From: Leishmania infantum JPCM5
Taxonomy: Eukaryota > Euglenozoa > Kinetoplastea > Trypanosomatida > Trypanosomatidae
Direction: 5' to 3'
DNA length: 64,000 bases
Assembly: GCF_000002875.2 (NCBI RefSeq)
Contig: NC_009388.2
Coordinates: 64,501-128,500 of the forward strand
In this document: positions 48,501 to 58,593 of the stretch, one piece after another
How positions within the stretch are numbered: position 1 is the stretch's first letter
Layout of the letters: every line of letters starts with the position of its first letter
Notes under the pieces: model-generated
The model's input: only the letters and a program-made list of their open reading frames with translations
Told to the model about the DNA's origin: nothing
Database searches by the model: none
Translations under genes and position numbers: made by a program

Positions 48501-50469
48501 GAGTCGCGAAGGCGACGACAGCGAGGCGACTACGCATCTCGGGAACAACGAGACCAATGATGCCGGCAATGGCGACGGTGACTACCTGGAAGAAGATGTG
48601 GTTGCTTCCGAGGATGAGCGCGAGGCGTCATTGCCAATGTACAGGTGTCACGGAAGCAGAAACAGCGTCGCTATACGCGACACAACACCCGCAGCACCAC
48701 CAGCTCGCCCGCCGCGAGCCGTATCGCTGCACAGCCGAAGCGGCGACAGCGCCTACCTACCCGAGCACATCACAGAGGCGGCAGAGGAGATGCTGGCTGT
48801 AGAACGTGGCTTCAGCGCCTCCAGCATCCTCGCCCCCACCCTTCCGCGTACCCCTGGCCGCGCATCGAGCAGCAGCGCGACAGCCGCGACGGTCACCCAC
48901 GAGCGCCACTTTTGGGTTTCCTCCTTCGCATCCCTCAGTCACGGAAGGCAAAGTGCTGCGCCCGCCGCGGCTGTTGCGGCACCGTCTTGCCGGGCACCGC
49001 CAACAGCGTGCACGCCGGCCCCCTCTCCCTTTTCCGTGTCCCCTGGCTGTAGATGGGCGCGTGGCAGTGGTGCCGCTGCCCGGCTCACCGAGCGTCTTTC
49101 CGTGTCCTCCGCGCCGTTTACGTCTCCAATGTCGCCCAGCTACCGCAAGACGTCCGGGCGGGCGGTGAATAGTCGCAGCAACAGCTGTCTCGGTGGTCGC
49201 TGTCGTGAATCACCGATGCGAAGAGGCGCCCGAAGTCGGCGCGCGAGCTCCGTTACAATCATCGGGGTGGCCGAGGATGAGTCCGTGCCGATTTCGGTGC
49301 GCGGTTCCACCTCACCGAGGCCGGGCTCCACAGCTGCGGGTGCAGCACGACGGAGAGCGGCCTCGGTCAGTACGCGCTCGGCACACGTACAAGCGACGCC
49401 AACGTCTCCTGCGGCGGTCTCGCCACTGGCCGAGCTTCTGCTGTCGCCGCCGTCACGCGGCACCGGCAGCGGTGCGCACTACCGATTGAACTCGAGCTGT
49501 AACGGAGACATGCCCACCCCGGACATGGCGGCAGCGGCCGCCGCTGCTGTGCAGCGCCTACACCGAAAGCGTCCTAACCCCATACCGCCGCTCTCGACGG
49601 TGCCGACATCGTCGCCGAAAGCGAGTGCTGCTACGGAGTCGCATACAGGGGCTGGGGAAGCTGAGGGTAACGCGTCAGCGCTAGCGGAAGCCACCCCGCA
49701 ACAGCAGAGGCGGGAACGCGACGTCATCAAGGCAGCAGTGGCCGCCACCACGGAGACGGAAGAGCTCTCCGATCCGTTGCCGCAACGTAGGAGCAACGAA
49801 TCGAGTCGTTCGCTTCACCGCACGCCATCGTCCGTCGCCCGCGCCGTGGCCGTGGCGCTGCGCCGTCCGTGGCTCTCTGAAGACCCCGCTGGCGGCGGCG
49901 TGCCTCTCCACAACCCGTTCCCGTGCATACCCAGTCTGCTTATGAGCTCTAAGCGTCCGTCATGGACGGCCGCCGTGGATCCGACAACGGTCGCCGACCC
50001 TGGCGAACCCAACGCGAAGCCTTCGCGATGCATGCAAGAGGGTGAGGCAGCAGAAGCGGGCGCCGCTGCTGTCCCGCAACTGCGCACATCGGTGGTGTCG
50101 ACAGAGGTATCGGTGGTCGATGGCGCTGCGGCGGACGGCACGCCTGAAGTTCTCCCGCGGCAGCGAGCTGAGCTAGAGCAACCGCCGTCTCCCGAGCAAC
50201 AACAAGCGCGGCCAGGTGGGTGCTTCAAGCACCCTAGCAGCAGCCCGAACCTCGGCGTCGCTCTTACTTCCGCATCGACGGCCGTTCTAGCGGCACCGCA
50301 GCCACCATCGGACGGCAAGGCAGCGGTGTCGGCCACAACGCCGGCAAGCCGGCGCCGCTACCACCGCGTGGGCACCTCGCCCCCGCCCCCGCCCATCCCG
50401 TTAGCGGCGTCGATGATTAGGACGGCGATGACTGGCGTGAGTTGGCTGAGCAGCAAAAGTGAAAAATGA
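45514..50469 (+). CDS. Large Ser/Ala/Pro-rich protein, unknown function
   Basis: The frame is open from 45466, but the first ATG is at 45514 in a favourable ACCATGG context, giving 1651 residues. I recognise no domain. The protein is rich in Ser, Ala, Pro and Thr throughout, with a nine-Gln run encoded by pure CAG codons (46852-46878), a Gly run near residues 620-635, and many SP and RxxS sites. A mildly basic segment with ARSRRASSVTIIG is near residue 1245. The C-terminus reads MIRTAMTGVSWLSSKSEK, with a short hydrophobic patch. It resembles the 20288 product in composition only; I see no shared motif. The intact frame over 5 kb with codon use like its neighbours supports a real gene. It is flanked by two of the longest spacers in the window. 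Confidence 0.78.
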   Translation: MVIHVSVVRNGTQESCGAAVGTDDSVGGSGYRNSSMTISGGGDALEDVSVPYRLPAPLSPPTMVEDENRHENSNRPECCNERTGSSTDAAESGVEAVQSSKREGSPSTTTSTALSPSVVRVRPGANTTSGVPSNHTLGKGCVTIPCAVRARSPSGAAASPSAAHRFGVTPPSLFTPEPMPVSVRERTASPPSSTSTAEAGQRLGSIDSGTISAASNSRRPEPLCKEALYDAQQLTASSDSVPASGSQHAPATALAPQDTEPHPIPVNATASLSCGLHSCSLYEPALGPDVATSTAVGSAAMPPSEAATAKQNSTSAASAPFRVSEQAPRPDACASPLHGWASSVSSASTRVSGSARFREEPRPASPVTMVPLLTATPPFASAAIAVTSAEPPRSLGALPLSSASSSSPSPPPAVPSPSSSAPTLVFASPTHPRCPQAPSPAPSTPPQQQQQQQQQMPSPARMTSLVHVSEGEEVCEDLGKGLLSSHGNLHTPLGGPEKGNAGFSTALCVSLLSGCGGGNGGLSPIGSLEAAGRTARPNTPILQPSAGPQSRPQLLEPSFLTAGTPLAQPIGRSLVALPPILSTGAAANSTSSLSLLLPPSVMSISFLSGSGHTNSGGVAGGGGGGTGVGGAGGFRSPLAFRSPFTSVLTPQAHHHEPHHSQHSDAVSPHPCLFHRHASVRPTTPLQQSPALQHGFSLPPSFYQQQQKQRPPDPSPPRTSMMSIASSSSLYSRSSPSPLALGDPDPAPGSGPLPASSSTFMQGGGVAVATAMSQVSAHHTAGGSPAAARRAPRVHSPLLLPPSAAMPSFTPPPFVTVPLSGISSPGGEGRTRQSSLAFLSSTPGLPSTPCPAPGQAASSLTSAPTISAVAAHKEADRGDAWSANAAGSGAIALRDGSQSRDQQQHHAHHRLHTVSHLSARGVAAQPVVCPQAWRVLEVSGGSSCSVDNSGDCAAEWCSGDGQQRLNIASPADSVTARQPHEREVPHGVVEALRSPDMSREGDDSEATTHLGNNETNDAGNGDGDYLEEDVVASEDEREASLPMYRCHGSRNSVAIRDTTPAAPPARPPRAVSLHSRSGDSAYLPEHITEAAEEMLAVERGFSASSILAPTLPRTPGRASSSSATAATVTHERHFWVSSFASLSHGRQSAAPAAAVAAPSCRAPPTACTPAPSPFSVSPGCRWARGSGAAARLTERLSVSSAPFTSPMSPSYRKTSGRAVNSRSNSCLGGRCRESPMRRGARSRRASSVTIIGVAEDESVPISVRGSTSPRPGSTAAGAARRRAASVSTRSAHVQATPTSPAAVSPLAELLLSPPSRGTGSGAHYRLNSSCNGDMPTPDMAAAAAAAVQRLHRKRPNPIPPLSTVPTSSPKASAATESHTGAGEAEGNASALAEATPQQQRRERDVIKAAVAATTETEELSDPLPQRRSNESSRSLHRTPSSVARAVAVALRRPWLSEDPAGGGVPLHNPFPCIPSLLMSSKRPSWTAAVDPTTVADPGEPNAKPSRCMQEGEAAEAGAAAVPQLRTSVVSTEVSVVDGAAADGTPEVLPRQRAELEQPPSPEQQQARPGGCFKHPSSSPNLGVALTSASTAVLAAPQPPSDGKAAVSATTPASRRRYHRVGTSPPPPPIPLAASMIRTAMTGVSWLSSKSEK
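46852..46878 (+). repeat. (CAG)9 trinucleotide repeat, coding Gln
   Basis: Nine perfect CAG codons inside the 45514 gene encode an uninterrupted Gln run. It is likely to vary in length between strains without breaking the frame. Confidence 0.92.
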
Positions 50470-50544
50470 GGGAGGCGCGCCCAATCAGGAGAATCACAAG
50501 CTTCTCTTGTGTGTGCATGTACCCATGTGCGTGCGTGCGTGTAT

Positions 50545-50577
50545 GGGGGGGGGGGGAGGGGGGAAGGGCGGGGGGGC
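50545..50577 (+). repeat. G-rich run (potential G-quadruplex)
   Basis: Twelve consecutive G are followed by further G-runs of six, three and seven, broken by single A or C or by AA. The run lies about 80 bases after the stop of the 45514 gene, so it is probably in the 3' UTR. Confidence 0.85.
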
Positions 50578-51259
50578 TGTAAGGATCTCCTCTACCCGTA
50601 CCGTCGTGGTGCCTGCAATCCACACATCAGCACACGCCCCCCTCCCTTCCTCCCCCTTCCACTCTCGCCCTCACGCGTACGCCCCACCAAGCCCAAGTAT
50701 GCAACGGAGTAAAGACGGCGTTTTACCCCACGATTGGGGGCCTTTGCAAGTTTTGTGTGTGCGCGTTTGTGTCCATGTATGCCTCTGATGTAAATGAGGG
50801 CCACGCTTCCCCCTGTCCCTTTCCCCACATCTCCTCTGCGTATCCTCGCTGAGGAGGCTTCTTCTTTCCCGCGCCGGTGATCGCTGGAGCGTGCTGGTGC
50901 GCGCATGTATGCACGTGCGCGTCATGAAGACGGTTTTGCTCGTTACGTATTCTCTCTGCCTTGCCTGCAACTGCCCGTGTCAATGGAAGGTGCAGTTTGT
51001 GTGTGCATGTGTGTGGTGGTGGTGGTGGTGGTGGTTCGGCTGCGGGGCACTTGCTCAACATACGTCCCGCGTGTGCCACCGCTCCTCCATTCCCTCTTCC
51101 ATTCTTGCTGCTCATGTTTTCTCCGTCCTGTTAGGAGAAGGGGACTTGTCGAGTGCCCCCGCGGGTGAAGGGAGCCGTGCAAAGGACGGTGGAGCACATC
51201 ACAGCCGTCGTTTCGCGTGCAGCCCTGCCGCGGTGCTGTCGATCCTCTCCTTTCATCAC

Positions 51260-51281
51260 TGTGTGTGTGTGTGTGTGTGTG
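51260..51281. repeat. (GT)n microsatellite
   Basis: About ten GT units followed by GGGCGTGGGCGTGGGG in the spacer after the 45514 gene. Confidence 0.88.
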
Positions 51282-51439
51282 GGCGTGGGCGTGGGGCGGG
51301 TGTGGCGTTGCCCTTTCTTTCCGCAGCGGGTGAAAGTCGTCGCCGGCGCGTTCACAGCCGGCCCTCTTGGGTTTGTTCGTGGAATCCTATGTACGTGTAC
51401 GTGTAGGTGTAGGTGTAGGTGCACTGCATCGACTATGCA

Positions 51440-51500
51440 GATAGATATCATACATACGTATATATATATATATATATACGTATGTATGTATATGTATAGA
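51440..51500. repeat. AT-rich island with alternating TA
   Basis: About 60 bases of A/T-rich sequence, with an uninterrupted alternating TA tract at 51459-51477 and TATG repeats after it. It stands out in a GC-rich region. Confidence 0.85.
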
Positions 51501-53944
51501 TATCGATGTTTTTTTTTTATGTATTGCGTCTCTCTCTTCCAACAGCGGAAACACCGCGTTTACCCACCACCACCACCACCCATGTCTTTCGCCTTCTCCC
51601 TCATCCTGCATTCTATCCAAACACTCCCCACCCAACTCCCCTCCCCCTCCCCTTCTCTTACCATCAGCATCATCATCTAAAAACGTCCTACGGCATGACG
51701 TGTGTTTTTTGTCGTTTTGGTTGTTTCTTCCGTCTCCCCCCCCCTTGCTTTTCGGCTTGCAGCCGCTCTGCGTGCGGTGGGCGGTGTGTGTGTGTGGGGG
51801 GGAGGCCTGTTTAGCCCTTCCATCGCGTGTGGACCTCTCCATCTTTTTCTCTCCTTCCACGAGGCCGTGTGCGCTGAACCTTCTCCCCAGCCTCTAACAC
51901 GCTCCGCATCTTCCCTTTCGTTCTCGTTTTTTTTGTTGTTGTTTTCTCTTCTGCCGTGTTCTGTCTTCCGCATCCTCATCACTGCAGCGGCAGCACACAC
52001 GCACACACACACGGCAGTTTCACTTGCGATGCCTTCGTGTGTGCGTGTGTTTGGATGTGATGTATCTGTGTGCGTGTGTAATGTCAACGCTCTTATCTTG
52101 GATTCGTTCTTCGGTTTTTCACTCTTTTTTTATCGCCTCCTACCCCCTCCCATTATCATCATCATCACGAGTGTTTATCGCTCCCCCAGCCATGCCCCTC
52201 CCTGTCCTAAATCCCTTTCTTTCTGCTTTCACGTTTGGTGCTCCGTCAAGTGTGCACGTGCGTGCTTGCGTGCGTGCGTGTTGTTGTGTACGGCTGTGTG
52301 TTGGTTTAACGTCTCCAACCCTCACCCGTCCTGAGGTTCCCTCCCCTCCACTCCCCCCCCTGTCGCCTGGCACTCGGGTGCCATGATGGCGCGGGCCGGC
52401 AGCGCCGGCGCTGCCTTCTCGTTTTCTCTCTTACTTTGCTCGCTGTGTTGATGCGTGTGTCTGTACGCGGTTGTGAGCGTCGTTGGCAAGGACGCGGGCG
52501 CGGCGGGTTTTTTTGCGCGTGTTCTCGCCAACTCCGTCCACCTCGTCTGTGCGTTGTACGGTGCTCCTTCTTCACCAGCCCGAACACCGTTTTGCGTGTT
52601 CAGGCTATTGCTGCCCGGATGCACTTTCTGCGTCCCGTCCTCGTCCCTCGAGGAGACCCACCCCCCCCCTTCCCCCTCCCCCTCCGCCTCACAAACCTCG
52701 ATCACTCGCGCCGCGGATGATCTGGCCATTTACATGCACCTGTCTCTTGTCCTTCCGATTTTGCGTTGCATGCTAGTAGCATTCTTCATGCATATATCTA
52801 TAGAGAGAGAGATCGGTATTCCTTCTCGGTATTCCCTTCGTCTTCCACCTCTGAGGCGTTGTGCGCGCCGTCTTGTGCCTTGTGCTGTGCGCCCCTACTG
52901 CCTCCTTTCGTTAGCTGGTGTTGTGTCTGTGTCTGTGGCGTGTTGTGTGCGTACTCTTTTCTTTCGAGTGCGCGCACCTGGTGCGCTGAGGTTCTGACTA
53001 TCTGTGGGCGTGAGCGAGCTCGCACGCACGCATCTCTCTCTCCTCCCTCATCTTTTCGTTCAAGGAAGAAAATCGAAGCGACCACGCGGTAATGCAGGGC
53101 CGCACGCGCATGAGGCAGCACAGCACTCAGCTCAACCGCCCCCCTCCCTACCCAAACGCCGCAGCAGGATTCCGGCCCTTTTTCAGAAAAAGGAAACGGG
53201 GGGTGGGGGGCGGATGGGGCGGACTCTTCACGAGATGCTTTCTCCTCTCTCCCTGACGGTCTAGCCTGTTGTTTCGCATGGAGAACGTGCGCCGTTGTCT
53301 TGGCGGCAGCGGTGAGTGATGGTGGCGCTGGTAATTCTCTTTTTTTTGCTTCGGAACCACGGTGGGAGTCGGCGCTTCACCCAACCACCACCACCACCAC
53401 CACCACCGCCAACACCCTGCAGCCTCTGCACCGGCCTGCGTCTCCTGCTGTTCTCCGTCGTTGGTGTTGTTGCCGGTTCTTTTTTTCCGGCTGGTGCTCA
53501 CGCTTTTCCTTTTTTTTCTTCCTCAGGGTTTCCGTCGGTATCTTCTTCTGTTTCAACGACTCCCCACCCCACCCGCCGGGCCCCTTAGTGCGAGCGCGCC
53601 TCTCTTTCCGTGTTTGCGCATAGAGGAACGCATGCAGACACCCCCCTCCCAGGCGCAGCCTTCGATGCGCCTCGCCTCCCGCTCTCGGGCCCCCTCTTCC
53701 TTCACCGTCCACGCACTCACGTCTCTACCTTTCCTGTCTGTCTCTTTACCGGATGAGCGGGCCCACCCGCTCTCTGGGGCACGGCTCAGCCAAGAACGCC
53801 AACAGCAGCAGCAGCAGCAGCAACCTCAAACCCTGTGCTCGCGCCTCTCTTGACTTCGTGCGCCTCCGCTCTCCAGCAGACCCGCACGGCTTCCTTGTTC
53901 TCTGTTGGCTTCTGCGCACCTGCCTACCCCGCGCACCTGCCTGC

Positions 53945-54002
53945 TTCTCCCTCTCTCTCTCTCGGTGTGTGCGCTGTAACGCCGCAACGCATCAAAACAT
54001 AG
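53945..54002 (+). promoter_or_regulatory. Candidate trans-splice acceptor for the first transporter
   Basis: A CT tract at 53945-53962 is followed by a 38-base AG-free stretch and AG at 54001-54002, 98 bases before the ATG at 54101. Confidence 0.45.
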
Positions 54003-54100
54003 AAGACGGACGGCTCTTCGAAATCCGGCGCGGCTCACATCCGGGCAAGGGCGCACTGGCGTGAAAAACGCACAGCACTCGCCGAAGAAGGCAGCCGCCC

Positions 54101-55033
54101 ATGCCGGGCAGCGTCGGCATCTTTGCGGAGGCCGATGTGGCCGACCCGGGCGAGCCGGCGACGCACGCGAACACCACCGCGGCTGCCAGCACAAAAGCCG
54201 TGGACAACGGCGCCAAGACGGTGCGGCCCCGCTGCGGCCGCCCGCGCAAGGTGGTCGTGTACTATTTTGACTCTGATGCTGAGAATGACGAAGGGGTCGC
54301 GGACGCGGTCGAGAACGACTCCACCACCTCTCCAAGTGAGGAGTTAAAGGCGCTCAGCCGCTGCGGACCTCCGAACGCGCCGGAACGCGTGTGCTGCTAC
54401 TCGCACTGCGGCCACCGGCGCGCGCCGGCGCATAGGCCGATCTCCCCCGAGAACCCGCGCATCGGCTCGCCGACGCCGCTCGGCTTCTTTGCCTTCGGTA
54501 TGACGATGCTTCTCTACAACGTGCACAACGCGAATATCTGCCGGCTGAACATGGCCACGATGGGCCTCATCCTGATATTTGGCGGCCTGACCCAATTTGT
54601 GTGTGGCTTCTTCGAGCTCATCAACAGGAACACGCTCGGCTGCACCATTTCTACGACGTACGGTGCGTTCTGGGTGGCAACGGCGATTCTCTTTCTGTGG
54701 CCGGAGAGCAGCTACGTGGAAAAGGACGATAACAACTATATGGGCGGCTTCTTTCTCCTGTGGTTTGTCTTCGCCAGCTCGCTGTTCGCCTCGTCCTTCC
54801 GCTCCCCCTTTACATGCATGGCGCTCCTATTCCTCGTGCCGCTGAACTTCTTGCTGCAGAGCATCGGCTTCTTCTTGAATAGCGACACTATCGCGCACGT
54901 CACCGGGTACTTGGGCATGGTCATTGGCGCGCTGGCGACGTATATTGGCATGGCCTTCACCCTCCGTGACGTGTACGGCCGCTCGCTGCTGCCTATTCTG
55001 TTTCAGAAAAGGATGCGCTACGTCGAGTGGTAG
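54101..55033 (+). CDS. GPR1/FUN34/YaaH (AceTr) family membrane protein, divergent copy
   Basis: The protein has 310 residues. The first 115 are polar, then six hydrophobic segments follow: TPLGFFAFGMTMLLYNV, MGLILIFGGLTQFVCGFFEL, TYGAFWVATAILFLW, FFLLWFVFASSLFASS, MALLFLVPLNFLLQSIGFF and GMVIGALATYIGMAFTL. Six segments of this order are typical of the AceTr family, which includes acetate and succinate channels/transporters such as yeast Ady2 and E. coli SatP. The family motif NPAPLGL is represented by SPTPLGF (S123-F129), so the first Asn is replaced by Ser. The TYGAFW motif after the second segment is shared with the copy at 57481. The divergent signature and different N-terminus suggest an older duplicate with possibly different substrate. 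Substrate is not known; acetate or a related monocarboxylate is inferred from the family. Confidence 0.85.
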   Translation: MPGSVGIFAEADVADPGEPATHANTTAAASTKAVDNGAKTVRPRCGRPRKVVVYYFDSDAENDEGVADAVENDSTTSPSEELKALSRCGPPNAPERVCCYSHCGHRRAPAHRPISPENPRIGSPTPLGFFAFGMTMLLYNVHNANICRLNMATMGLILIFGGLTQFVCGFFELINRNTLGCTISTTYGAFWVATAILFLWPESSYVEKDDNNYMGGFFLLWFVFASSLFASSFRSPFTCMALLFLVPLNFLLQSIGFFLNSDTIAHVTGYLGMVIGALATYIGMAFTLRDVYGRSLLPILFQKRMRYVEW

Positions 55034-57480
55034 CCGTTGACCCGGGCCGCTCGGAAACGAAAAGGGAGGCCGTTCGAATAAGAGAGAGAGACACACACAC
55101 GCATATGCGATGGTGGTGCATCGAGGAGGAAAGAAGGCGAAGCGACGGACGCCGTGAACGCCGTTGCACGATGGCCCGAGATGGCACCACACACTCTTAC
55201 CTCCGCCCTCTCTGTACGCGTGAGCAACTGCGTGTCTGCGCGATTCGTGAGGAGGAGGAGGAGGAGGATGACGGCCGCGCCTCCTCCCCACCTCTCCCCT
55301 TCCCCCCCCTCTGTCTGTCTGTCTTTCTTATCCACGTGTTCTTGCTTGTTGTTTTCTCGCTTCCTCGTTGGTGGTGGTGTTGTTGTTTTTTTTTCTTTTT
55401 GTTTTTCGCTCGCTCGTCTTCTTGCGATCGGACCACCTTTCAGAGGATTCTCCCCTTGTGCGTGAGCGCGCCCGCCGACGCTGACGCTGCTGTTCTCACG
55501 GTGATGAGTGTTTTGGTGGCGACGCGCGTCACATCGGCGTCGCAACGACGACGACAACAACAGCGAAAGCGGACCTCCCCTCCTAAGCGCCAACGAATAA
55601 AAGCAGTGAAGGAGAGCACGCACACACAAACACAGGCGCGCATAAAGGAGGAGGAAATGGTGGGATGGTGGAGGAAGGGGAAGGGGAGGGCAGAGCGTCC
55701 ACGTCACACATCCCGCGGTGCGGCCATACCTGCGCACCTGCTCTTTTCTGCTTCTGTGCTCTTCCTTTTCGTACCTCCTTGTCGCATCTCCATCTCCATC
55801 TCCATATATATCTCTCTCCGCACACGCACACGCACACGCACGCACATATTTATCTATATTTGTATCTGTGTGTGTGTGTGTGTGTGTGTGCGTGTGTATA
55901 TGTACCTGTTTCCCTCTTCGTGCTTCGTTGCTTCTTCTTCGCGGTTGTTGTGGATGTCCTCAGAGGCGGCCCCTCCCGCCCACCCACCCCACCGCTAAAC
56001 CGCACGCGTGCGCCTGCTTGCGTGTCCATGCTTTGCTGGTGCTGCGGTTACTTTCCACCATCCGTCCTCCTCTTCCTCCTCCCCCCCCCCGTATGTGTGT
56101 GTTTGTGTGTGTACATGTGCATGCGCGTATGCCTGCCCTTCTTGTGTGTTACGGTCGCTTCATCTGCTCGTCTCCGCCCCCCCCCGCGCCCTCCCCTCCC
56201 CCTCCTCCTCACCCTACCCGAATCCACTTCTCTCCTCTCTCCTCTTGTCTGCTCCAGCAACGTCAAGCGGATATACGGTGTCTCGTGATCGTGGCTGTTT
56301 CTCTCTCTCTCTCTGTCCGCGTATGAGCAGGTCCCGCGGAGCGATACACTGTTAACCGGCACACGTCGAAAAGAGACGGCGTGCTGGGGCAGGGGAGACG
56401 CGAGAGATGGCGTGTGTGTGTGGGGGGAGAGGGGGGAGGAGGGCGTAATAAAAAGGCAGAGCATCGTCACAGGAACGGCACGACAACAAGGAAGAAGCGG
56501 AGATGTGCGTCCCCCAATATCAGCTGCGCCCTCTCTCGTAGGCAGCACAGGCATGTATGTTTCTTTCTTTCTGTGGGGAGCGCGAGCCCGTAATTCGACG
56601 TAACCGTAAACGTGTTCCACTGCCTTGCTTCCGCCTGAGCCACCCACCCCAGCCTTTTCTTCCGACGCCTCCCCTATGAGGCGGGGGAGGGGAGATGGGT
56701 GAGGGAGGAGGGGGAGACGTGTACGCCACACATACGACTCCCCCTCCCCCTCCACACACGCACACACCACCACCACCTCCTCCTCCTTCGAGCACGTGCG
56801 CAGTGTTTCACGCAGACACTCTGGCGTCGCTGCCATGTGTGCGCATAGCGATTAAGTACTCAGCAGCGATGCCGAGTCTCCCCTCGCTCCCTCCCTCTTG
56901 CCGTCCGCATCTTTTCGGGAGGGGCAGCGACAACGTGAAGAGCATATACACAAACATGTATATATTTCCAACGCTCCCTCTCGGTGCTCTTGTGCCAACT
57001 TCAAGCAGCCCCCGCTGTGTTACATCGAGGTACTGCGCGGATATACAGCCCACAAACATATCTGGCGCACAGACGGTGTTGACCACCTCCACCCAGCCCC
57101 CTCCCTTCCTTAGAAGAGAGGGCGCGCGCCCGCGCTGCTCCCTACATGCGCACTGTCTCCTCTTCACGGGTGTCTTGCGACCGGCCTCTCCCGTCTCCTC
57201 ATCTGCTCGAAATTTTTATTTTCCTGTATGTTTGTGGGTGTGGATCACGCTACACTTGTGACGTTACGCCGACCCCACACGCGCACTCACGCATGACGCA
57301 CACGTCCACGACCACGGCAGCGCTCACACTCGCTCACTCTCTCTCTCTGTTCAGTTCCGTTTATCAACCGCAACGCTTCCAGCTCTCGCGCCCCTCCCTC
57401 GCCTGCAAGCACACACGTGCATCCGCCTCTCCTTTCGATTTTTTTTTCAGGGTCACCAAGCACGTCCACACAGCCGCGCC
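55034..57480. other. Intergenic region/UTRs (2.4 kb)
   Basis: No supportable gene. The spacer has GGA repeats at 55248-55269, TATA-rich and CT-rich sequence near 55783-55815, a GT tract at 55866-55890, C-runs near 56085 and 56180, and two successive pyrimidine tracts (57331-57349 and 57425-57448) before the next gene. Confidence 0.55.
57425..57450 (+). promoter_or_regulatory. Candidate trans-splice acceptor for the second transporter
   Basis: A tract ending in nine T, then CAG with AG at 57449-57450, lies 30 bases before the ATG at 57481. A second possible acceptor, after CTCTCTCTCTGTT, is at 57352-57353. Confidence 0.6.
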
Positions 57481-58593
57481 ATGTCCACTGGGCACATAGA
57501 AGGTCCTGAGAACTCTCTGCAGCCGCTGATGAAGGGCCCGCGGGCTCCGAGCGACGATGAGCGTCCCCATCGCGTATTCAAAAGCACCGATGGCATCGCA
57601 GCCAATATGAATGAAGACCTCCGCGCTCGACGCAGCCGCGCCAGCTACGACTACCTTGTCGGAGCCAGCGACGGCCGGAGTCCGGGCAACGCCTGCAACA
57701 ACTTCGTCTACCACTCCAACCGGAAGCCGACGGGGGGCAGGAGCTTGGAATACCTTGACGGGGACCAGAACCGCACCTCGAATGTGACTCACAACCTTGG
57801 CGACCATCATGACGACCCGCATTGCTTCGACTCCGACAGCGATAGCGGCGATTGCCTCCTCGATCACCAGATCCGAATGCTGGAAGCGAAGAAAGCGGCT
57901 GCGAGCTCGCGCAAGTGCGCGAACCCGGGCCCGGTCGGCCTGCTCGGCTTTGGCCTCTCGACGATCCTGCTGAACCTGCACAACACCGGGAGCTTTCCGC
58001 TGTCGACGGTGATCGTCGCCATGGGCATCTGCCTCGGCGGAGGTGCGCAGTTTATCGCGGGTCTGCTCGAGTGGGTGCGCGGTAACACCTTCGCGTACGT
58101 CGCCTTCACCTCGTACGGCGCCTTCTGGCTGTCCCTCGTGTGCGTCTGGATGCTGCCCAACACGGCCGCCGGCACCTCCAAGCTCGTGGATCCAGCGAGC
58201 GAGTACTTCGTAGGCGTGTACCTCTTCTTGTGGGGCATCTTCTCCTTCGTCATGCTTCTGTGCACCATCCGCATGAACCTCGCCATCTTTCTCGTGTTTC
58301 TCACCGTGACGCTGCTCTTCCTGATGCTCGGCTGCAGCAGCATGGCGAGCAGCGCCGTGGGGCTGCGTGCGGCCGGCTACGAGGGCATCATCTGCGGCTC
58401 CCTCGCCCTCTACCTCGCTTTTGCCGAGATTCTGAACGAGATGTGGGACCGCACAATCCTGCCGGTGATCCCGATGACGCAGGTGCTCGGCTGGATCGGC
58501 GCCTTAAAGGGCTACAAGGCAACACAGCTGGATAAGAGGAATAGGTCAACGCGCAACGTGTCTCAGCAGTCGGGAAGGGGAGTGAGGAGGTAA
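57481..58593 (+). CDS. GPR1/FUN34/YaaH (AceTr) family membrane protein, canonical copy
   Basis: The protein has 370 residues. The first 145 are polar and Arg/Ser/Asp-rich, presumably cytosolic. The family signature [11 protein letters not shown] begins at N148 and leads into the first of six hydrophobic segments; later landmarks are GGGAQFIAGLLEW, YGAFWLSLVCVWML, YLFLWGIFSFVMLL and LALYLAFAEIL. This matches the AceTr family, which moves acetate, succinate or related small molecules across membranes. The N-terminal extension is longer than in bacterial members (about 190 residues in total). Its core from 57916 to 58275 is identical base for base to the copy at the window end, while the N-termini of the two are unrelated. 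The start follows a good splice acceptor at 57450. Confidence 0.93.
   Translation: MSTGHIEGPENSLQPLMKGPRAPSDDERPHRVFKSTDGIAANMNEDLRARRSRASYDYLVGASDGRSPGNACNNFVYHSNRKPTGGRSLEYLDGDQNRTSNVTHNLGDHHDDPHCFDSDSDSGDCLLDHQIRMLEAKKAAASSRKCANPGPVGLLGFGLSTILLNLHNTGSFPLSTVIVAMGICLGGGAQFIAGLLEWVRGNTFAYVAFTSYGAFWLSLVCVWMLPNTAAGTSKLVDPASEYFVGVYLFLWGIFSFVMLLCTIRMNLAIFLVFLTVTLLFLMLGCSSMASSAVGLRAAGYEGIICGSLALYLAFAEILNEMWDRTILPVIPMTQVLGWIGALKGYKATQLDKRNRSTRNVSQQSGRGVRR
57916..58275 (+). repeat. 360-bp core duplicated at 63641-64000
   Basis: This stretch and 63641-64000 read the same at every base I could compare, covering the first signature motif through the fourth hydrophobic segment. Bases 57916-58049 are also identical to 62099-62232 in the broken copy. 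Identity at synonymous sites implies a very recent duplication or conversion. The copy may continue beyond the window. Confidence 0.95.

Larger units (their letters stand above)
50470..54100. other. Long spacer (3.6 kb), no supportable gene
   Basis: The spacer holds a G-rich run just after the stop codon, GT tracts (51260-51281), an alternating TA island (51459-51480), CCA runs (51563-51580, 53387-53408) and abundant CT-rich sequence. No open frame shows a domain. A pyrimidine tract at 53945-53962 precedes the first transporter gene. Confidence 0.55.
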
